A stretch of 38,905 bases of DNA from JAYVIQ01 sp043770215 (GTDB lineage Bacteria > Bacteroidota > Bacteroidia > Cytophagales > JAAEPT01). A model generated the notes under the pieces. That model had not been told where the DNA came from and did no database searches. It worked only from the letters and a program-made list of their open reading frames with translations. A program made the position numbers and the translations under genes. Where the stretch lies: assembly GCA_043770215.1 (NCBI GenBank), contig JAYVIQ010000180.1:1-38905 (forward strand), in the 5' to 3' direction. This document shows, piece after piece, positions 7,189 through 15,093 of the stretch; the first letter of the stretch is position 1; each line of letters starts with the position of its first letter.

Positions 7189-8739
7189 ATGAAAAAACAA
7201 TCTTTTGATTTTAAAGAAACAGGTTTTTTTGGAACCTTGTTCAATGATTTTATTTCTCAAAAAGAAAGTTTACGCCCTTTTTATACTTCTTTAGAATCAC
7301 TAGATTTAGAATCTTTTAATATAGATTTAGATAAAAGAGATGCATTAGTTGCTACCTTACAAGAGCAGTCAAAAGGTATACAATTGAGTTCTAAATCTAT
7401 CTATAATTTAAACTTACTTAAAGAAAAAAATACCTTAACCGTAACTACAGGGCACCAGCTAAATTTAATGGGTGGACCTTTATTTTTCACATATAAAATT
7501 CTCTCTACAATAAAGGCATGCGAAGAATACGCTAAAGAGTTTACAAAATACAATTTTGTGCCTGTTTATTGGATGGCAACCGAGGATCACGATTTTGAAG
7601 AGATCAATCATTTTTTTCTCTTTGGTAAAAAATATTCATGGACTAAAGATGTAGAAAACAAAGCTGTTGGCGATTTAGGTTTAGAAGACTTGCAATTGTT
7701 TTTGACTGAAATCACAGATATTCCTGATAACATAAAGAAATGTTATTTAGAAAGTAAAACATTAAAAGAAGCACACTTAAAACTAGTAAATGAGCTTTTT
7801 GGCGCATATGGTATTTTAATTTTAGATGCCAACACAAGGGATTTAAAAAAGAGTTTTATAGACTTTGCCATTAAAGAAATAAATAATCAAGTAGTTTATA
7901 ATCAGGTAAATATAAGCAATACTTTGCTAACGAATCTGAGGTATAAAACTCAGGTTAGTCCCCGAGAATGTAATTTATTTTATCAAAAAGAGGGCACTAG
8001 GTATAGAATAGAAGTTAAAGAAGAACAAGTACATTTAATTGGAGCAGAAGAAATTTTTAGTAAAACAGACTTTATTGCTTTGATAAATAACAACCCATCT
8101 TTAATCTCTCAAAATGTATTGACACGACCTCTGTACCAACAACAAATACTTCCAAACATTGCTTATGTAGGTGGGCCAGGAGAAATAGCTTATTGGCTAC
8201 AACTCAAAGGATTGTTTGAGTCACAATCATTTGCTTTTCCTATATTAATCCCAAGATTTTTTGCTTTGTACTTGCCAGAATATGTGCAAGTAAAAATGGA
8301 TAAAGCAGGCTTACAAATAGAACAGTTGTTTCAAGCTTTTGAAACCATTAAACAAGAGATTTTGTTGAATGATACGGAAGGAGTAGCCTTACTAAAAACC
8401 ATAGATGCTCAGTTTGAGAATTATAAAAACGGCGTTTTAGACTCTTTAAAAAACCAGTTGAACTTAAGTTTACAAAGTTTTGCAGAAGGTTCTATGACCA
8501 GAATTGAAAAAGAGCATCAGAACATTAGTAAAAGAGTTAAAAAAGAAATTGAAGCCAGAAACTCTATTAAAATAGATCGAATAAAAAATATTTTCGATAC
8601 GCTTTTTCCAGAGGGAGAGTTACAAGAACGACACGAGTCTTTATTTACTTTTGCCATAAACGAACCCAATTTTGTAGAAGAAGTGTATAATTTACTAAAT
8701 CCTTTTGAATATAAATTTCAGGTGTTGAGTCATGAATAA
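7189..8739 (+). CDS. bshC: Bacillithiol biosynthesis protein BshC (putative cysteine ligase)
   Basis: The 516-residue product matches BshC, assigned to addition of cysteine to glucosaminyl-malate in bacillithiol synthesis, the low-molecular-weight thiol of many Firmicutes and Bacteroidota. Diagnostic stretches are TTGHQLNLMGGPLFFTYKI, the HxxH-like WMATEDHDFEEINHFFLFGK, VSPRECNLFYQ, and YVGGPGEIAYWLQLKG, followed by a long C-terminal coiled-coil of about residues 390-470. Its last codons overlap the start of the following gene by 8 bp, so the two are translationally linked. The presence of bshC implies that bshA and bshB lie elsewhere in the genome. Confidence 0.93.
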   Translation: MKKQSFDFKETGFFGTLFNDFISQKESLRPFYTSLESLDLESFNIDLDKRDALVATLQEQSKGIQLSSKSIYNLNLLKEKNTLTVTTGHQLNLMGGPLFFTYKILSTIKACEEYAKEFTKYNFVPVYWMATEDHDFEEINHFFLFGKKYSWTKDVENKAVGDLGLEDLQLFLTEITDIPDNIKKCYLESKTLKEAHLKLVNELFGAYGILILDANTRDLKKSFIDFAIKEINNQVVYNQVNISNTLLTNLRYKTQVSPRECNLFYQKEGTRYRIEVKEEQVHLIGAEEIFSKTDFIALINNNPSLISQNVLTRPLYQQQILPNIAYVGGPGEIAYWLQLKGLFESQSFAFPILIPRFFALYLPEYVQVKMDKAGLQIEQLFQAFETIKQEILLNDTEGVALLKTIDAQFENYKNGVLDSLKNQLNLSLQSFAEGSMTRIEKEHQNISKRVKKEIEARNSIKIDRIKNIFDTLFPEGELQERHESLFTFAINEPNFVEEVYNLLNPFEYKFQVLSHE

Positions 8740-9277
8740 GCAAGAGCTTAGGACACTGTTTTTAGCAAAAAGATTGTTGCTTACAGAAGATGAAGTCATA
8801 CTAAAAAGCAATAGTTTATCAGAAAAAGCTCTTTTAATAATTAGAGAAGTTAAGCCTAGCTTAGTTCTATTGTTTTTACCCATTTCTAATAAAAATGAAT
8901 TTGATTGTAAAGAACTAGTAGTAAAACTATGGAGTCTAGGGATAAAGACTGCAATACCAGTAACAGATTTCACTACTAAAGCTATGCATTTTGCAATATT
9001 CGATTCTAATACAGAATTAGTTGAAAAGAAGTATGGCATTTCTGAACCTAGAAATCCAATCTACATTAAAGAATATAAAAATGCTTTGGCAATTGTACCT
9101 TTATTAGCACACGATAAATCTAACTTTAGAGTAGGGTATGGTGGTGGGTTTTATGATCGATTTTTTCAACAGCAGACAAACATGTATAAGCTTGGGGTAA
9201 CTTTTTTTGCTCCTGTTGATTTTATAGATGATTTAGATACGTTTGATATAAGGTTAGATAAAGTGGTATTTGACTAA
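8732..9277 (+). CDS. 5-formyltetrahydrofolate cyclo-ligase
   Basis: A 181-residue cytoplasmic enzyme that converts 5-formyl-THF to 5,10-methenyl-THF with ATP, returning the storage form to one-carbon metabolism. The family signature VGYGGGFYDRFF near residue 140 is clear, preceded by ALAIVPLLAHDK; the N-terminus has the usual arginine/lysine-rich helix (RTLFLAKRLLLTEDE). It overlaps bshC by 8 bp and shares its transcript. Whether the pairing with a thiol-synthesis gene is functional is not known. Confidence 0.92.
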   Translation: MNKQELRTLFLAKRLLLTEDEVILKSNSLSEKALLIIREVKPSLVLLFLPISNKNEFDCKELVVKLWSLGIKTAIPVTDFTTKAMHFAIFDSNTELVEKKYGISEPRNPIYIKEYKNALAIVPLLAHDKSNFRVGYGGGFYDRFFQQQTNMYKLGVTFFAPVDFIDDLDTFDIRLDKVVFD

Positions 9278-9429
9278 ATTTTATAAGACTGTATAAACAA
9301 GAATTCATGTTTATTTTAAAGCAAGAGTTTTAAAATACTGGTTGTAAATTGTTAGATATTTATTTAGACAGCGTTACTGATTTTTGTAATGTATAAAATT
9401 TAATTATCTGATCTTAAATCAATTAATAA

Positions 9430-9987
9430 TTAGTTAAACTGGTTCATTGTATTTTGAATTCCCATGAGTACAAAATTATATACAATATCCTGAGCCTTAT
9501 CCAAAGCTAATTCTACATCTATACGTTCATTTATAGAGAATGTAGACAACACAAAATCTGCTTGACTTCCTTTAGGGAAATCGTTTCCTATACCAAATTT
9601 TAATCTAGCATATTCATCTGTACAAAGTGTTTCCTGAATATTTTTTAATCCATTATGTCCTGCATCACTACCTTTGGGTTTAACGCGTATTTTGGCAATT
9701 GGTAGAGCAAGATCATCTACAATTACTAAAATATTTTCTATATCTATTTTATATTCGTTTAAGTAGTGTTTTACTGCCTTGCCACTCAAATTCATAAAAG
9801 TAGTTGGTTTGATTAGGATGATTTTTTTACCCTTATGGCTGCATTCTGCTACAAAAGCATGTTTTTTTAGCTCAAAAAATACTTTTTTATCTGCAGCAAT
9901 TCTATCTGCTAGATCAAATCCTATGTTGTGTCTTGTTTTATTGTATTTATCTCCAATATTTCCAAGTCCTATAATTAGGTATTTCAT
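9430..9987 (-). CDS. pth: Peptidyl-tRNA hydrolase
   Basis: Cleaves peptidyl-tRNAs released by stalled ribosomes, recycling tRNA. At 185 residues it is the normal length. It has the catalytic elements GLGNIGDKYNKTRHNIGF (catalytic His and substrate Asn), PTTFMNLSG, VDDLALPIAKIRVKPKGSDA, and GHNGLKNIQ. It is convergent with the folate gene, and its start lies about 85 bp from the end of the Cys-rich lipoprotein gene, with a terminator between. The frequent neighbour rplY (L25/Ctc) is not here. Confidence 0.96.
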   Translation of the reverse strand: MKYLIIGLGNIGDKYNKTRHNIGFDLADRIAADKKVFFELKKHAFVAECSHKGKKIILIKPTTFMNLSGKAVKHYLNEYKIDIENILVIVDDLALPIAKIRVKPKGSDAGHNGLKNIQETLCTDEYARLKFGIGNDFPKGSQADFVLSTFSINERIDVELALDKAQDIVYNFVLMGIQNTMNQFN

Positions 9988-10021
9988 TGTGTATTGGTGT
10001 ATTATAACTTAGTGCTAAAAC

Positions 10022-10045
10022 AAAAAAGGGGCTAGCCCCTTTTTT
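10022..10045 (-). terminator. Palindromic intrinsic terminator downstream of the lipoprotein gene
   Basis: AAAAAAGGGG, CTAG, CCCCTTTTTT forms a perfect 24-bp palindrome. It lies 27 bp beyond the stop of the minus-strand lipoprotein gene and before pth on the same strand. It would work in either direction but has a gene upstream only on the minus side. Confidence 0.8.
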
Positions 10046-10071
10046 GATATTAATTTATAATTTTAAGGGTG

Positions 10072-10347
10072 TTATTTTTTATCTGAGTTATGCTCAGACT
10101 TACATTTAGTGGTATCTTTTTTACAACACTTCATTCCTTTTTCGCATTTAGCACTGTCATTTTTACAACAAGTAGAATCTAATTTGCATTTAGAAGAGTC
10201 TGTTTTGCAGCAAGTACTATCCTTTTTAGAGCTAGTAGAATCTTTCATTTTGCAACAGGCATGTTCTTTTTTATCTTCTGTTTTGGTACAACTTACAAAA
10301 TTTAGCGCCAATAACATGCTTAGGATAATTAATATTCTATGTACCAT
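10072..10347 (-). CDS. Cysteine-rich repeat lipoprotein
   Basis: A 91-residue precursor with a lipoprotein signal (MVHRILIILSMLLALN, lipobox FVSC, acylated Cys at residue 20). The mature part has low complexity: CCK and KCK/KCE motifs alternate with Asp/Ser/Lys/Thr stretches. An approximate 14-residue unit of the form DSTCCKxDSxKC repeats about three times, giving 11 further cysteines. Such density suggests binding of a soft metal or a redox role in the periplasm or at the outer membrane, but this is inference; I do not recognise an established family. It has its own terminator and is divergent from the GreA-like gene. Confidence 0.75.
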   Translation of the reverse strand: MVHRILIILSMLLALNFVSCTKTEDKKEHACCKMKDSTSSKKDSTCCKTDSSKCKLDSTCCKNDSAKCEKGMKCCKKDTTKCKSEHNSDKK

Positions 10348-10416
10348 TTCTTTTTATTTATGATTAATAATAGCAAATTTATACAAATTAGTTTGTAAAC
10401 AAAAAATATATACTAA

Positions 10417-10896
10417 ATGTCCCAAATAAGTTCCGAACTAAGGTTTAAAGTAATTTCTTTTTGCATAGCAAGAATACAAAATAGTTTGAAAGAATGGGTT
10501 CTGGAAAAAACAAAAATTCAAGATGCTGCAAACAACGAGACTAAAAGTTCTATGGGAGACAAGTACGAAACAGGAAGAGCAATGGCTCAGAATGAAATTG
10601 AAAAATTAGAATCTACTATTTTTCTAGCCAAAAAACAATTGGATTTGTTGGTTCAAATAAAAAATGACACTAGTCAAATTTCAGAATCAAATGTAAGAAT
10701 GGGGTCTTTGATTGAGTTGGATAATGATCTGTTTATGTTAGCAGTACCAATAGGTAAAATAACTATAGAACAAATAAATGTTATCTGTATTAGTGCACTA
10801 TCTCCAATAGGCAAAAAGTTAATATCTAAAAAATCTGGAGAAGAGTTTCTTTTTTTGAATCAAAAAAAGAAAATAGGGGAGATTTTAAATGCTTAA
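10417..10896 (+). CDS. GreA/GreB-like protein
   Basis: The 159-residue protein has the general plan of a transcript-cleavage factor. An N-terminal helical hairpin (about 1-95) contains MGDKYETGRAMAQNEIEKLE, and a C-terminal FKBP-like domain (about 97-155) has MGSLIELDNDLFMLAVPIGK and ISALSPIGKKLISKKSGEEF. In GreA/B the hairpin tip carries acidic residues that act in the polymerase secondary channel. The SSMGDKYETGR segment corresponds to that part, but canonical GreA tip spacing is not evident. Homologues in this phylum are sometimes labelled 3-oxoacyl-ACP synthase, which the sequence does not support. I infer an RNA-polymerase-associated role with moderate confidence. Confidence 0.65.
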   Translation: MSQISSELRFKVISFCIARIQNSLKEWVLEKTKIQDAANNETKSSMGDKYETGRAMAQNEIEKLESTIFLAKKQLDLLVQIKNDTSQISESNVRMGSLIELDNDLFMLAVPIGKITIEQINVICISALSPIGKKLISKKSGEEFLFLNQKKKIGEILNA

Positions 10897-10901
10897 GAGG
10901 T

Positions 10902-11471
10902 TTATGATTTCATCTCTTTTTTTCTTTCTTCTTTTCCTTTGTTTCTGAATTTCTCCTGTTCTTTTTTAATCAAATGCATTTCAACCACTGTTTCTATAGG
11001 TCTAAGACTTAAGAATAAAATTGTTTTGGCAAGTAAGCTCAGTGTTATTTCTCCAAGTCCTCCATTTTTAAAATAATTATGAGCAAATTCGTCTATTCTT
11101 GGTTCTACAAAGGCTTCTGTGATTAGGAACAAAGCAAATACTACAATGAGTGTTATTCTAATTGCTTTTTTGCTTAGTTTAGCTTTTGTAAGAGCATCTA
11201 ATGATTCTTGAAGAGCTATGTTTTTAAATTCTAATTCTTCGTTTGCCTTGTTTATTTTATTTTGAAGCCTATCACTAACTTTAGTTATAAGTTTAGCTTG
11301 GTCCAAGAGTTCGTCATAAGATTTTTGGAAGAATACAATATGTTCTTTGCATTCGCTTAAACTTAATTGCTCATTTTCTAAAAATTCTTTAGATGCTTTA
11401 AGCGCTTCTTGTTCATCGCCAAAAACGTTTTTCGTACCAGATCCTCTTGTATTACTTCTTTGGTCTAGCAC
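10902..11471 (-). CDS. Coiled-coil membrane protein, third gene of Sia-like operon
   Basis: The 189-residue protein starts at a GTG whose G is the last base of the siaC stop codon (TAGTG), so it is translationally coupled. Residues about 30-105 are heptad-rich (KLITKVSDRLQNKINKANEE, then LEFKNIALQESLDALTKAK). A transmembrane segment follows (IRITLIVVFALFLITEAF, about 105-122), then a second hydrophobic stretch (ITLSLLAKTILFLSL, about 140-155) and a basic tail. No GGDEF, phosphatase or kinase motif is visible. In the Pseudomonas Sia system the effector is the diguanylate cyclase SiaD. Here the position is held by this protein, which could be a membrane-anchored partner of SiaC. Function is unassigned. 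Confidence 0.6.
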   Translation of the reverse strand: MLDQRSNTRGSGTKNVFGDEQEALKASKEFLENEQLSLSECKEHIVFFQKSYDELLDQAKLITKVSDRLQNKINKANEELEFKNIALQESLDALTKAKLSKKAIRITLIVVFALFLITEAFVEPRIDEFAHNYFKNGGLGEITLSLLAKTILFLSLRPIETVVEMHLIKKEQEKFRNKGKEERKKEMKS

Positions 11472-11848
11472 TATTCAATTTCAATTAGTTCAAAAGGAGC
11501 ATCTATGAGATCCATATAATCTTCCCCAGATTCCATCATGTCTTCGTCATTTGCACTGTAGTACCATTTTATAAGCACATCTTTTCCTAGATTATCTATT
11601 TTATCTATTTTTTTTAAAATATCTAAAATACATTTAGATGAGCTAGTATTAAAATAATCTAATTGTACATTTAATACAGTCTTATTAAATGGTGAAGCAG
11701 CGTAAGCATCTAGCCATTGGTAAATTGGCAAATAAAAGTCAAGTGAATTTTCTGGAATTGATCTCCCTTTCAAATGTAACACACCGGTTGTTGGATTAAA
11801 TTCTACAAGAGGTGTTATCGAGGTTCCATCTATTTTAAGTAGTTCCAT
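11471..11848 (-). CDS. SiaC-family regulatory phosphoprotein (DUF1987)
   Basis: A 125-residue protein matching DUF1987/SiaC. Signals are FNPTTGVLHLKGRSIPEN, a central IYQWLDAY, and DYFNTSSSKCILDILKKI. In Pseudomonas SiaC the phosphorylated residue is Thr68, and counting here the Thr of FNTSS is also residue 68. The unphosphorylated form is the active partner that binds a downstream effector; phosphorylation by SiaB switches it off. It begins two bases after the siaB stop and overlaps the following gene by one base, so the three genes form one unit. Confidence 0.85.
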   Translation of the reverse strand: MELLKIDGTSITPLVEFNPTTGVLHLKGRSIPENSLDFYLPIYQWLDAYAASPFNKTVLNVQLDYFNTSSSKCILDILKKIDKIDNLGKDVLIKWYYSANDEDMMESGEDYMDLIDAPFELIEIE

Positions 11849-11850
11849 TT

Positions 11851-12408
11851 TTATTGTATTTTTTCTAAGTTTATTCTTGTCTCGAAATTAAAATAAGAAA
11901 AATCAGCATTGATATCTTCAAATGTATATTTCATATCATTGCCTGTTTTGCGTGCAATATCTAAAAAACCTAATCCTCCACCCCCTTTTTCAGAAAACGT
12001 ACCATTATTCAGTACTTCCTTGTGCAAAGACCTAAGTTCTTCTTTATTTAAGCCGTTTATTTTTGCAATCCAGTGTTCTAATTTTTGAACTTTTGTTGTT
12101 TCAATGTGATTGCCTGTAGCTATAATACAAAAATCAGACTCTATCCAAACTTTCAACGAGGCTATGTGCGCATTATTTGGGGTATTCAAAGTGGCATTGA
12201 ATTCTAAATTATGGCTCACATTTTGAAAAACCTCTACTAATACATTGTAAATTTTCTTTTTGGACTGTAAAGTGTAGTTTTCATTTAGTAGTCCAGACTC
12301 TATTCTGTCTATAAAAAGTTGAACCAAGTCAAAAGTCAATCCACCTTCATAGGAAAGCAAAATGAGATGCTCACTTGTATCGTCGTATCGTCTAAATAGG
12401 TTTGACAT
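11851..12408 (-). CDS. SiaB-family protein kinase
   Basis: The product has the SiaB/DUF6272 plan, a GHKL-type kinase that phosphorylates SiaC. It shows LILLSYEGGLTFDLVQLFID near the start, an N-box VLVEVFQNVSHN, and a G-box GGGGLGFLDIARK. I chose the ATG at 12408 (185 residues) over an in-frame ATG at 12483. Family members begin about there, the extra 25 residues look like translated leader, and a TAnnTTTG box lies between the two starts. It is the first gene of the siaB-siaC-coiled-coil operon. The phosphatase partner (SiaA) is not present in the window. Confidence 0.8.
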   Translation of the reverse strand: MSNLFRRYDDTSEHLILLSYEGGLTFDLVQLFIDRIESGLLNENYTLQSKKKIYNVLVEVFQNVSHNLEFNATLNTPNNAHIASLKVWIESDFCIIATGNHIETTKVQKLEHWIAKINGLNKEELRSLHKEVLNNGTFSEKGGGGLGFLDIARKTGNDMKYTFEDINADFSYFNFETRINLEKIQ

Positions 12409-12419
12409 TTTATCTATAT

Positions 12420-12427
12420 CAAATATA
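12420..12427 (-). promoter_or_regulatory. Candidate -7 element of the Sia-like operon
   Basis: On the minus strand TATATTTG matches TAnnTTTG exactly and ends 12 bp before the siaB ATG at 12408. This implies a very short leader and excludes the upstream ATG. No TTG is found at 19-21 bp spacing. Confidence 0.4.
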
Positions 12428-12483
12428 GCAAAAACTTGTTTAAATAATATTACAATATAATTAAAAACATTTGTGAATTTCAA

Positions 12484-12964
12484 TTATTAGGTTTTTATAC
12501 TTAATATTTTAAACTTAAAAGTTTTTTACATTACTTATTTTATATTATATGTACGGTATTTATTACATCTAGGTTGCAATTATAGTGTGTGACAAGAGGT
12601 TTTTTCATAGGAAAAATGATGTCTGTTTTAGACTTATTTAACTATTAATACACACTTAATTACTTTAATGACATTAGAAAATTTAATAATAAATATTACA
12701 GAGTATATTTCTTTTAGTAATTAAGTCTTTGTATGATCATACGTTAGCGTGCCATAAGCATGTTCATCTTTAATTTAAAAAAAGGAATGATAAATATTTT
12801 TTCTTTGTTTCTAGTTTGATTTTTTTGCTATGAGTTGTAGAATTAAAAGCATCAAATCCTTTTTATAAAAGGGAATCATTGGAGGAAGGTTTATGAAATT
12901 TAAAGATTAAACTCTATATAGTATATTGTTTGTTTTAGAAAAGGAAGGTTTGGTAATTACAGGA
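12484..12964. other. Gene-free AT-rich spacer
   Basis: About 480 bp between the Sia-like operon and the tRNA terminator. I find no convincing coding frame, repeat or RNA. The longest ATG frames are only a few codons. Confidence 0.5.
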
Positions 12965-13009
12965 GGAAAAAAAATCCGTAAACAATTGAAATTTTATTGT
13001 TTACGGATT
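12965..13009 (-). terminator. Intrinsic terminator of the tRNA gene
   Basis: Arms 12973-12986 and 12996-13009 are a perfect 14-bp inverted repeat (core CCGTAAACAAT / ATTGTTTACGG) with a 9-nt loop. On the minus strand the stem is followed by a T-run, the complement of the A-run at 12967-12974. It lies immediately downstream of the tRNA. Confidence 0.85.
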
Positions 13010-13016
13010 GTATTTG

Positions 13017-13090
13017 TAGCGAGGACGGGAGTTGAACCCGTGACCTCAGGGTTATGAATCCTGCGCTCTAACCAACTGAGCTACCTCGCC
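13017..13090 (-). tRNA. tRNA-Met (CAT), elongator type
   Basis: On the minus strand 74 nt fold as a cloverleaf. The acceptor is GGCGAGG against CCTCGCT (first pair G-U), the D arm is GCTCAGTTGGTTAGAGC, the anticodon loop is TTCATAA with anticodon CAT, the variable region is AGGTC, and the T arm is ACGGG-TTCAACT-CCCGT. The lower anticodon-stem pair is A-C. It starts with G and lacks the initiator-specific features (mismatched C1-A72 and three G-C pairs at the anticodon). A lysidine-modified isoleucine tRNA also has CAT, but the body matches elongator Met better. CCA is not encoded. Confidence 0.9.
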
Positions 13091-13170
13091 ATTTTTTGTT
13101 AAGTCACAAACTTTCTTAACTGGGATGCAAATCTATCATAAAAATAATTAGTCTCAAATCATTTTTTGTT

Positions 13171-13178
13171 TAAATTTG
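13171..13178 (+). promoter_or_regulatory. Candidate -7 element for the LptF/G gene
   Basis: TAAATTTG matches TAnnTTTG and lies 20 bp before the ATG at 13198. No well-spaced TTG is seen upstream. Confidence 0.3.
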
Positions 13179-13197
13179 TAATTGTTATAAAAAAATC

Positions 13198-14601
13198 ATG
13201 AAAAAAATAAATTTATTAGTGATTCGTGCCTTTATTGGTCCGTTTTTAATCATCTTTTCTGTATTGGTACTTATCTTTTTAGTAAGATTTATTTTAATGT
13301 ACATAGAAGAGATATCTGGTAAAGGTCTTTCAGCAGGTACTTACTTTGAGTTATTTTTTTATTTCAGTTTCAATTCTATACCAATAATTCTACCATTATC
13401 TATTTTATTTGCTTCACTCATTACTTATGGCAACATGGGGCAGCACAATGAACTTACCGCTATTAAAAGTGCAGGTGTATCTTTGGTAAGGATTTTAGTT
13501 CCTATTTTTACGTTTAGTGTTCTAATCTCTTTTCTTTCCTTTTATTTAAATAATTCATTTATACCCAAGGTAAATTTAAAAGCATACCAGTTATTATGGG
13601 ACATAAAACATAAAAAAGCAGCTTTTAATCTAAAAGAGGGTGTTTTTTATAATGAGATTCCAGGGTATAGCTTAAAAGTAGATAAAATTTATCCAGACGG
13701 AAAAGCAATGAAGGGTGTTATTATTTATGACCACAAAGAAAGAAGCAAAGGAAACGCAACGCATATAGTAGCAGATTCTGGTTATATGCAATTGTTAAAT
13801 AATGAAACATATTTACAATTTGAGCTATTTGATGGAAAAAGGAATTCAGAGCATTTTGATCAAGGTGAAACGAATACAAACAAGTATGTAAGAAGCGATT
13901 TTTCTTACTCAAAACTTATGTTTGACTTAACTTCTTTTAAACTTGACGAAACTCCAGAAGAGTTGTTTGCTGGTAACAGGCAAATGATGGGTGTAGATAC
14001 ACTACAAAGCAATGTAGATAAATTTGATAGTGAATACCTTAAAGAAAAACGGATGTTTAGTGAGCAAATAATGATGTTCTTTAAATATGGCATTTTAAAT
14101 GATAGTACCGTAAGAGTAGCATCTAAACCACAATTTTACTCCGTTTCAGAATCAGAACAGTCAAAAATAAATGCCTACAATAGATTGAGAAATTTAAAAT
14201 ACCAAGCGGAGCAAAAATCTTCTCATTTAGAAAGTTTTAGATTTAATTCAAGTACGTTTAAAATAGAGCAACAACACAAATATGTACAATCAGTTGCGTG
14301 TATACTTATGTTTTTGATAGGTGCGCCTATTGGTAGCGTCTTAAAAAAAGGTGGTTTAGGTTTTCCGGGTCTAATAACAATTTTCTTTTTTATTATCTAT
14401 TATGTGATTTATATAACATTTGAAAAATATGCGAGAGTAGATCAAATAAATATCTATGCTGGCAGTTGGGGGGCAATTTATACTTTGGTTCCTTTTGGTT
14501 TGTTTTTTGTTTATCAAGCAAGTATAGATTCTAATTTGTTTGATTTGGATCTTAAAGCCAAAATAAATAGGTTGCTAAATAAAAAGGCTAAAATAGTTTA
14601 G
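13198..14601 (+). CDS. LptF/LptG-family lipopolysaccharide export permease
   Basis: The 467-residue inner-membrane protein has the YjgP/YjgQ plan. There are three N-terminal membrane segments (about residues 8-33, 48-75 and 98-120), a periplasmic beta-jellyroll region (about 130-360), and three C-terminal membrane segments (about 362-385, 392-412 and 422-442). Family-typical phrases are PIILPLSILFASLITYGNMG, NELTAIKSAGVSLVRIL and PIGSVLKKGG. These permeases pair with the ATPase LptB and pass LPS to the periplasmic bridge. The sequence does not tell LptF from LptG. It stands between tRNA-Met and rpsO. Confidence 0.92.
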   Translation: MKKINLLVIRAFIGPFLIIFSVLVLIFLVRFILMYIEEISGKGLSAGTYFELFFYFSFNSIPIILPLSILFASLITYGNMGQHNELTAIKSAGVSLVRILVPIFTFSVLISFLSFYLNNSFIPKVNLKAYQLLWDIKHKKAAFNLKEGVFYNEIPGYSLKVDKIYPDGKAMKGVIIYDHKERSKGNATHIVADSGYMQLLNNETYLQFELFDGKRNSEHFDQGETNTNKYVRSDFSYSKLMFDLTSFKLDETPEELFAGNRQMMGVDTLQSNVDKFDSEYLKEKRMFSEQIMMFFKYGILNDSTVRVASKPQFYSVSESEQSKINAYNRLRNLKYQAEQKSSHLESFRFNSSTFKIEQQHKYVQSVACILMFLIGAPIGSVLKKGGLGFPGLITIFFFIIYYVIYITFEKYARVDQINIYAGSWGAIYTLVPFGLFFVYQASIDSNLFDLDLKAKINRLLNKKAKIV

Positions 14602-14610
14602 TGAAATTAT

Positions 14611-14641
14611 TTTGAAAAGTGCACAAAAGAGATTAGTTTTG
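14611..14641 (+). promoter_or_regulatory. Promoter of rpsO
   Basis: TTTG (14611-14614), exactly 19 bp, then TAGTTTTG (14634-14641). This is a full match to the Bacteroidota housekeeping consensus. It lies just after the LptF/G stop and leaves a leader of about 35 nt before the rpsO ATG. Confidence 0.75.
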
Positions 14642-14679
14642 TGTTTTAAATATAAGGAAAAAGAAAAATAGAAGATAAA

Positions 14680-14955
14680 ATGTATCTTAATTCGGAAAAA
14701 AAGAAAGAAATTTTTGCAGCAAGTGGTTTTAAAAAAACTGCTGCAGATACTGGTTCTGCAGAGTCTCAAATAGCTTTGTTTACACATAGAATTGTAGCTT
14801 TGACAGGACATTTGCAAACAAACAAAAAAGATCATTCTACAAGAAGAGGTCTTCTGATGTTGGTTGGAAAAAGAAAAAAATTGTTGAGCTACCTTCAACA
14901 GAATGATATAGCTAGATATAGAGCTATCCTTGCTAATTTGAATCTTAGAAAATAA
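14680..14955 (+). CDS. rpsO: 30S ribosomal protein S15
   Basis: A 91-residue small-subunit protein that binds the central domain of 16S rRNA. The family core is visible: DTGSAESQIALFTHRIVALT, HLQTNKKDHSTRRGLL and KRKKLLSYLQQNDIARY. It is followed by pnp, an order conserved widely in bacteria, but with a strong terminator between them. Confidence 0.98.
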   Translation: MYLNSEKKKEIFAASGFKKTAADTGSAESQIALFTHRIVALTGHLQTNKKDHSTRRGLLMLVGKRKKLLSYLQQNDIARYRAILANLNLRK

Positions 14956-14964
14956 TATGTTAGG

Positions 14965-14988
14965 AAAGGGGTTTATGCCCCTTTTTTT
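14965..14988 (+). terminator. Intrinsic terminator after rpsO
   Basis: AAAGGGG (14965-14971) with loop TTTATG and CCCCTTTTTTT. It begins 10 bp past the rpsO stop and separates rpsO from pnp, though it may allow partial read-through as in other rpsO-pnp pairs. Confidence 0.8.
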
Positions 14989-15093
14989 GTTTTTTAATAA
15001 AGCAAAGGTTTAGATTGAGCGACCCAAATGGAGCGCTTTTTTAGTTTGTGCCTAGGTCACTTTCTAAGCAATAAATAGGATGAAAATAATACG

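Noticed and set aside
8695..9039. 114-codon antisense frame across bshC and the folate gene
   Set aside because: It is opposite two conserved coding regions and shows no domain.
10109..10363. 84-codon plus-strand frame opposite the Cys-rich lipoprotein
   Set aside because: Repeats on one strand always give a regular translation on the other. The minus strand has a proper lipoprotein signal and a terminator, the plus strand does not.
15019..15042. Second terminator-like hairpin between rpsO and pnp (AGCG...CGCTTTTTT)
   Set aside because: Only four outer and two inner base pairs form, with internal mismatches, so it is too weak to list beside the clear terminator at 14965.
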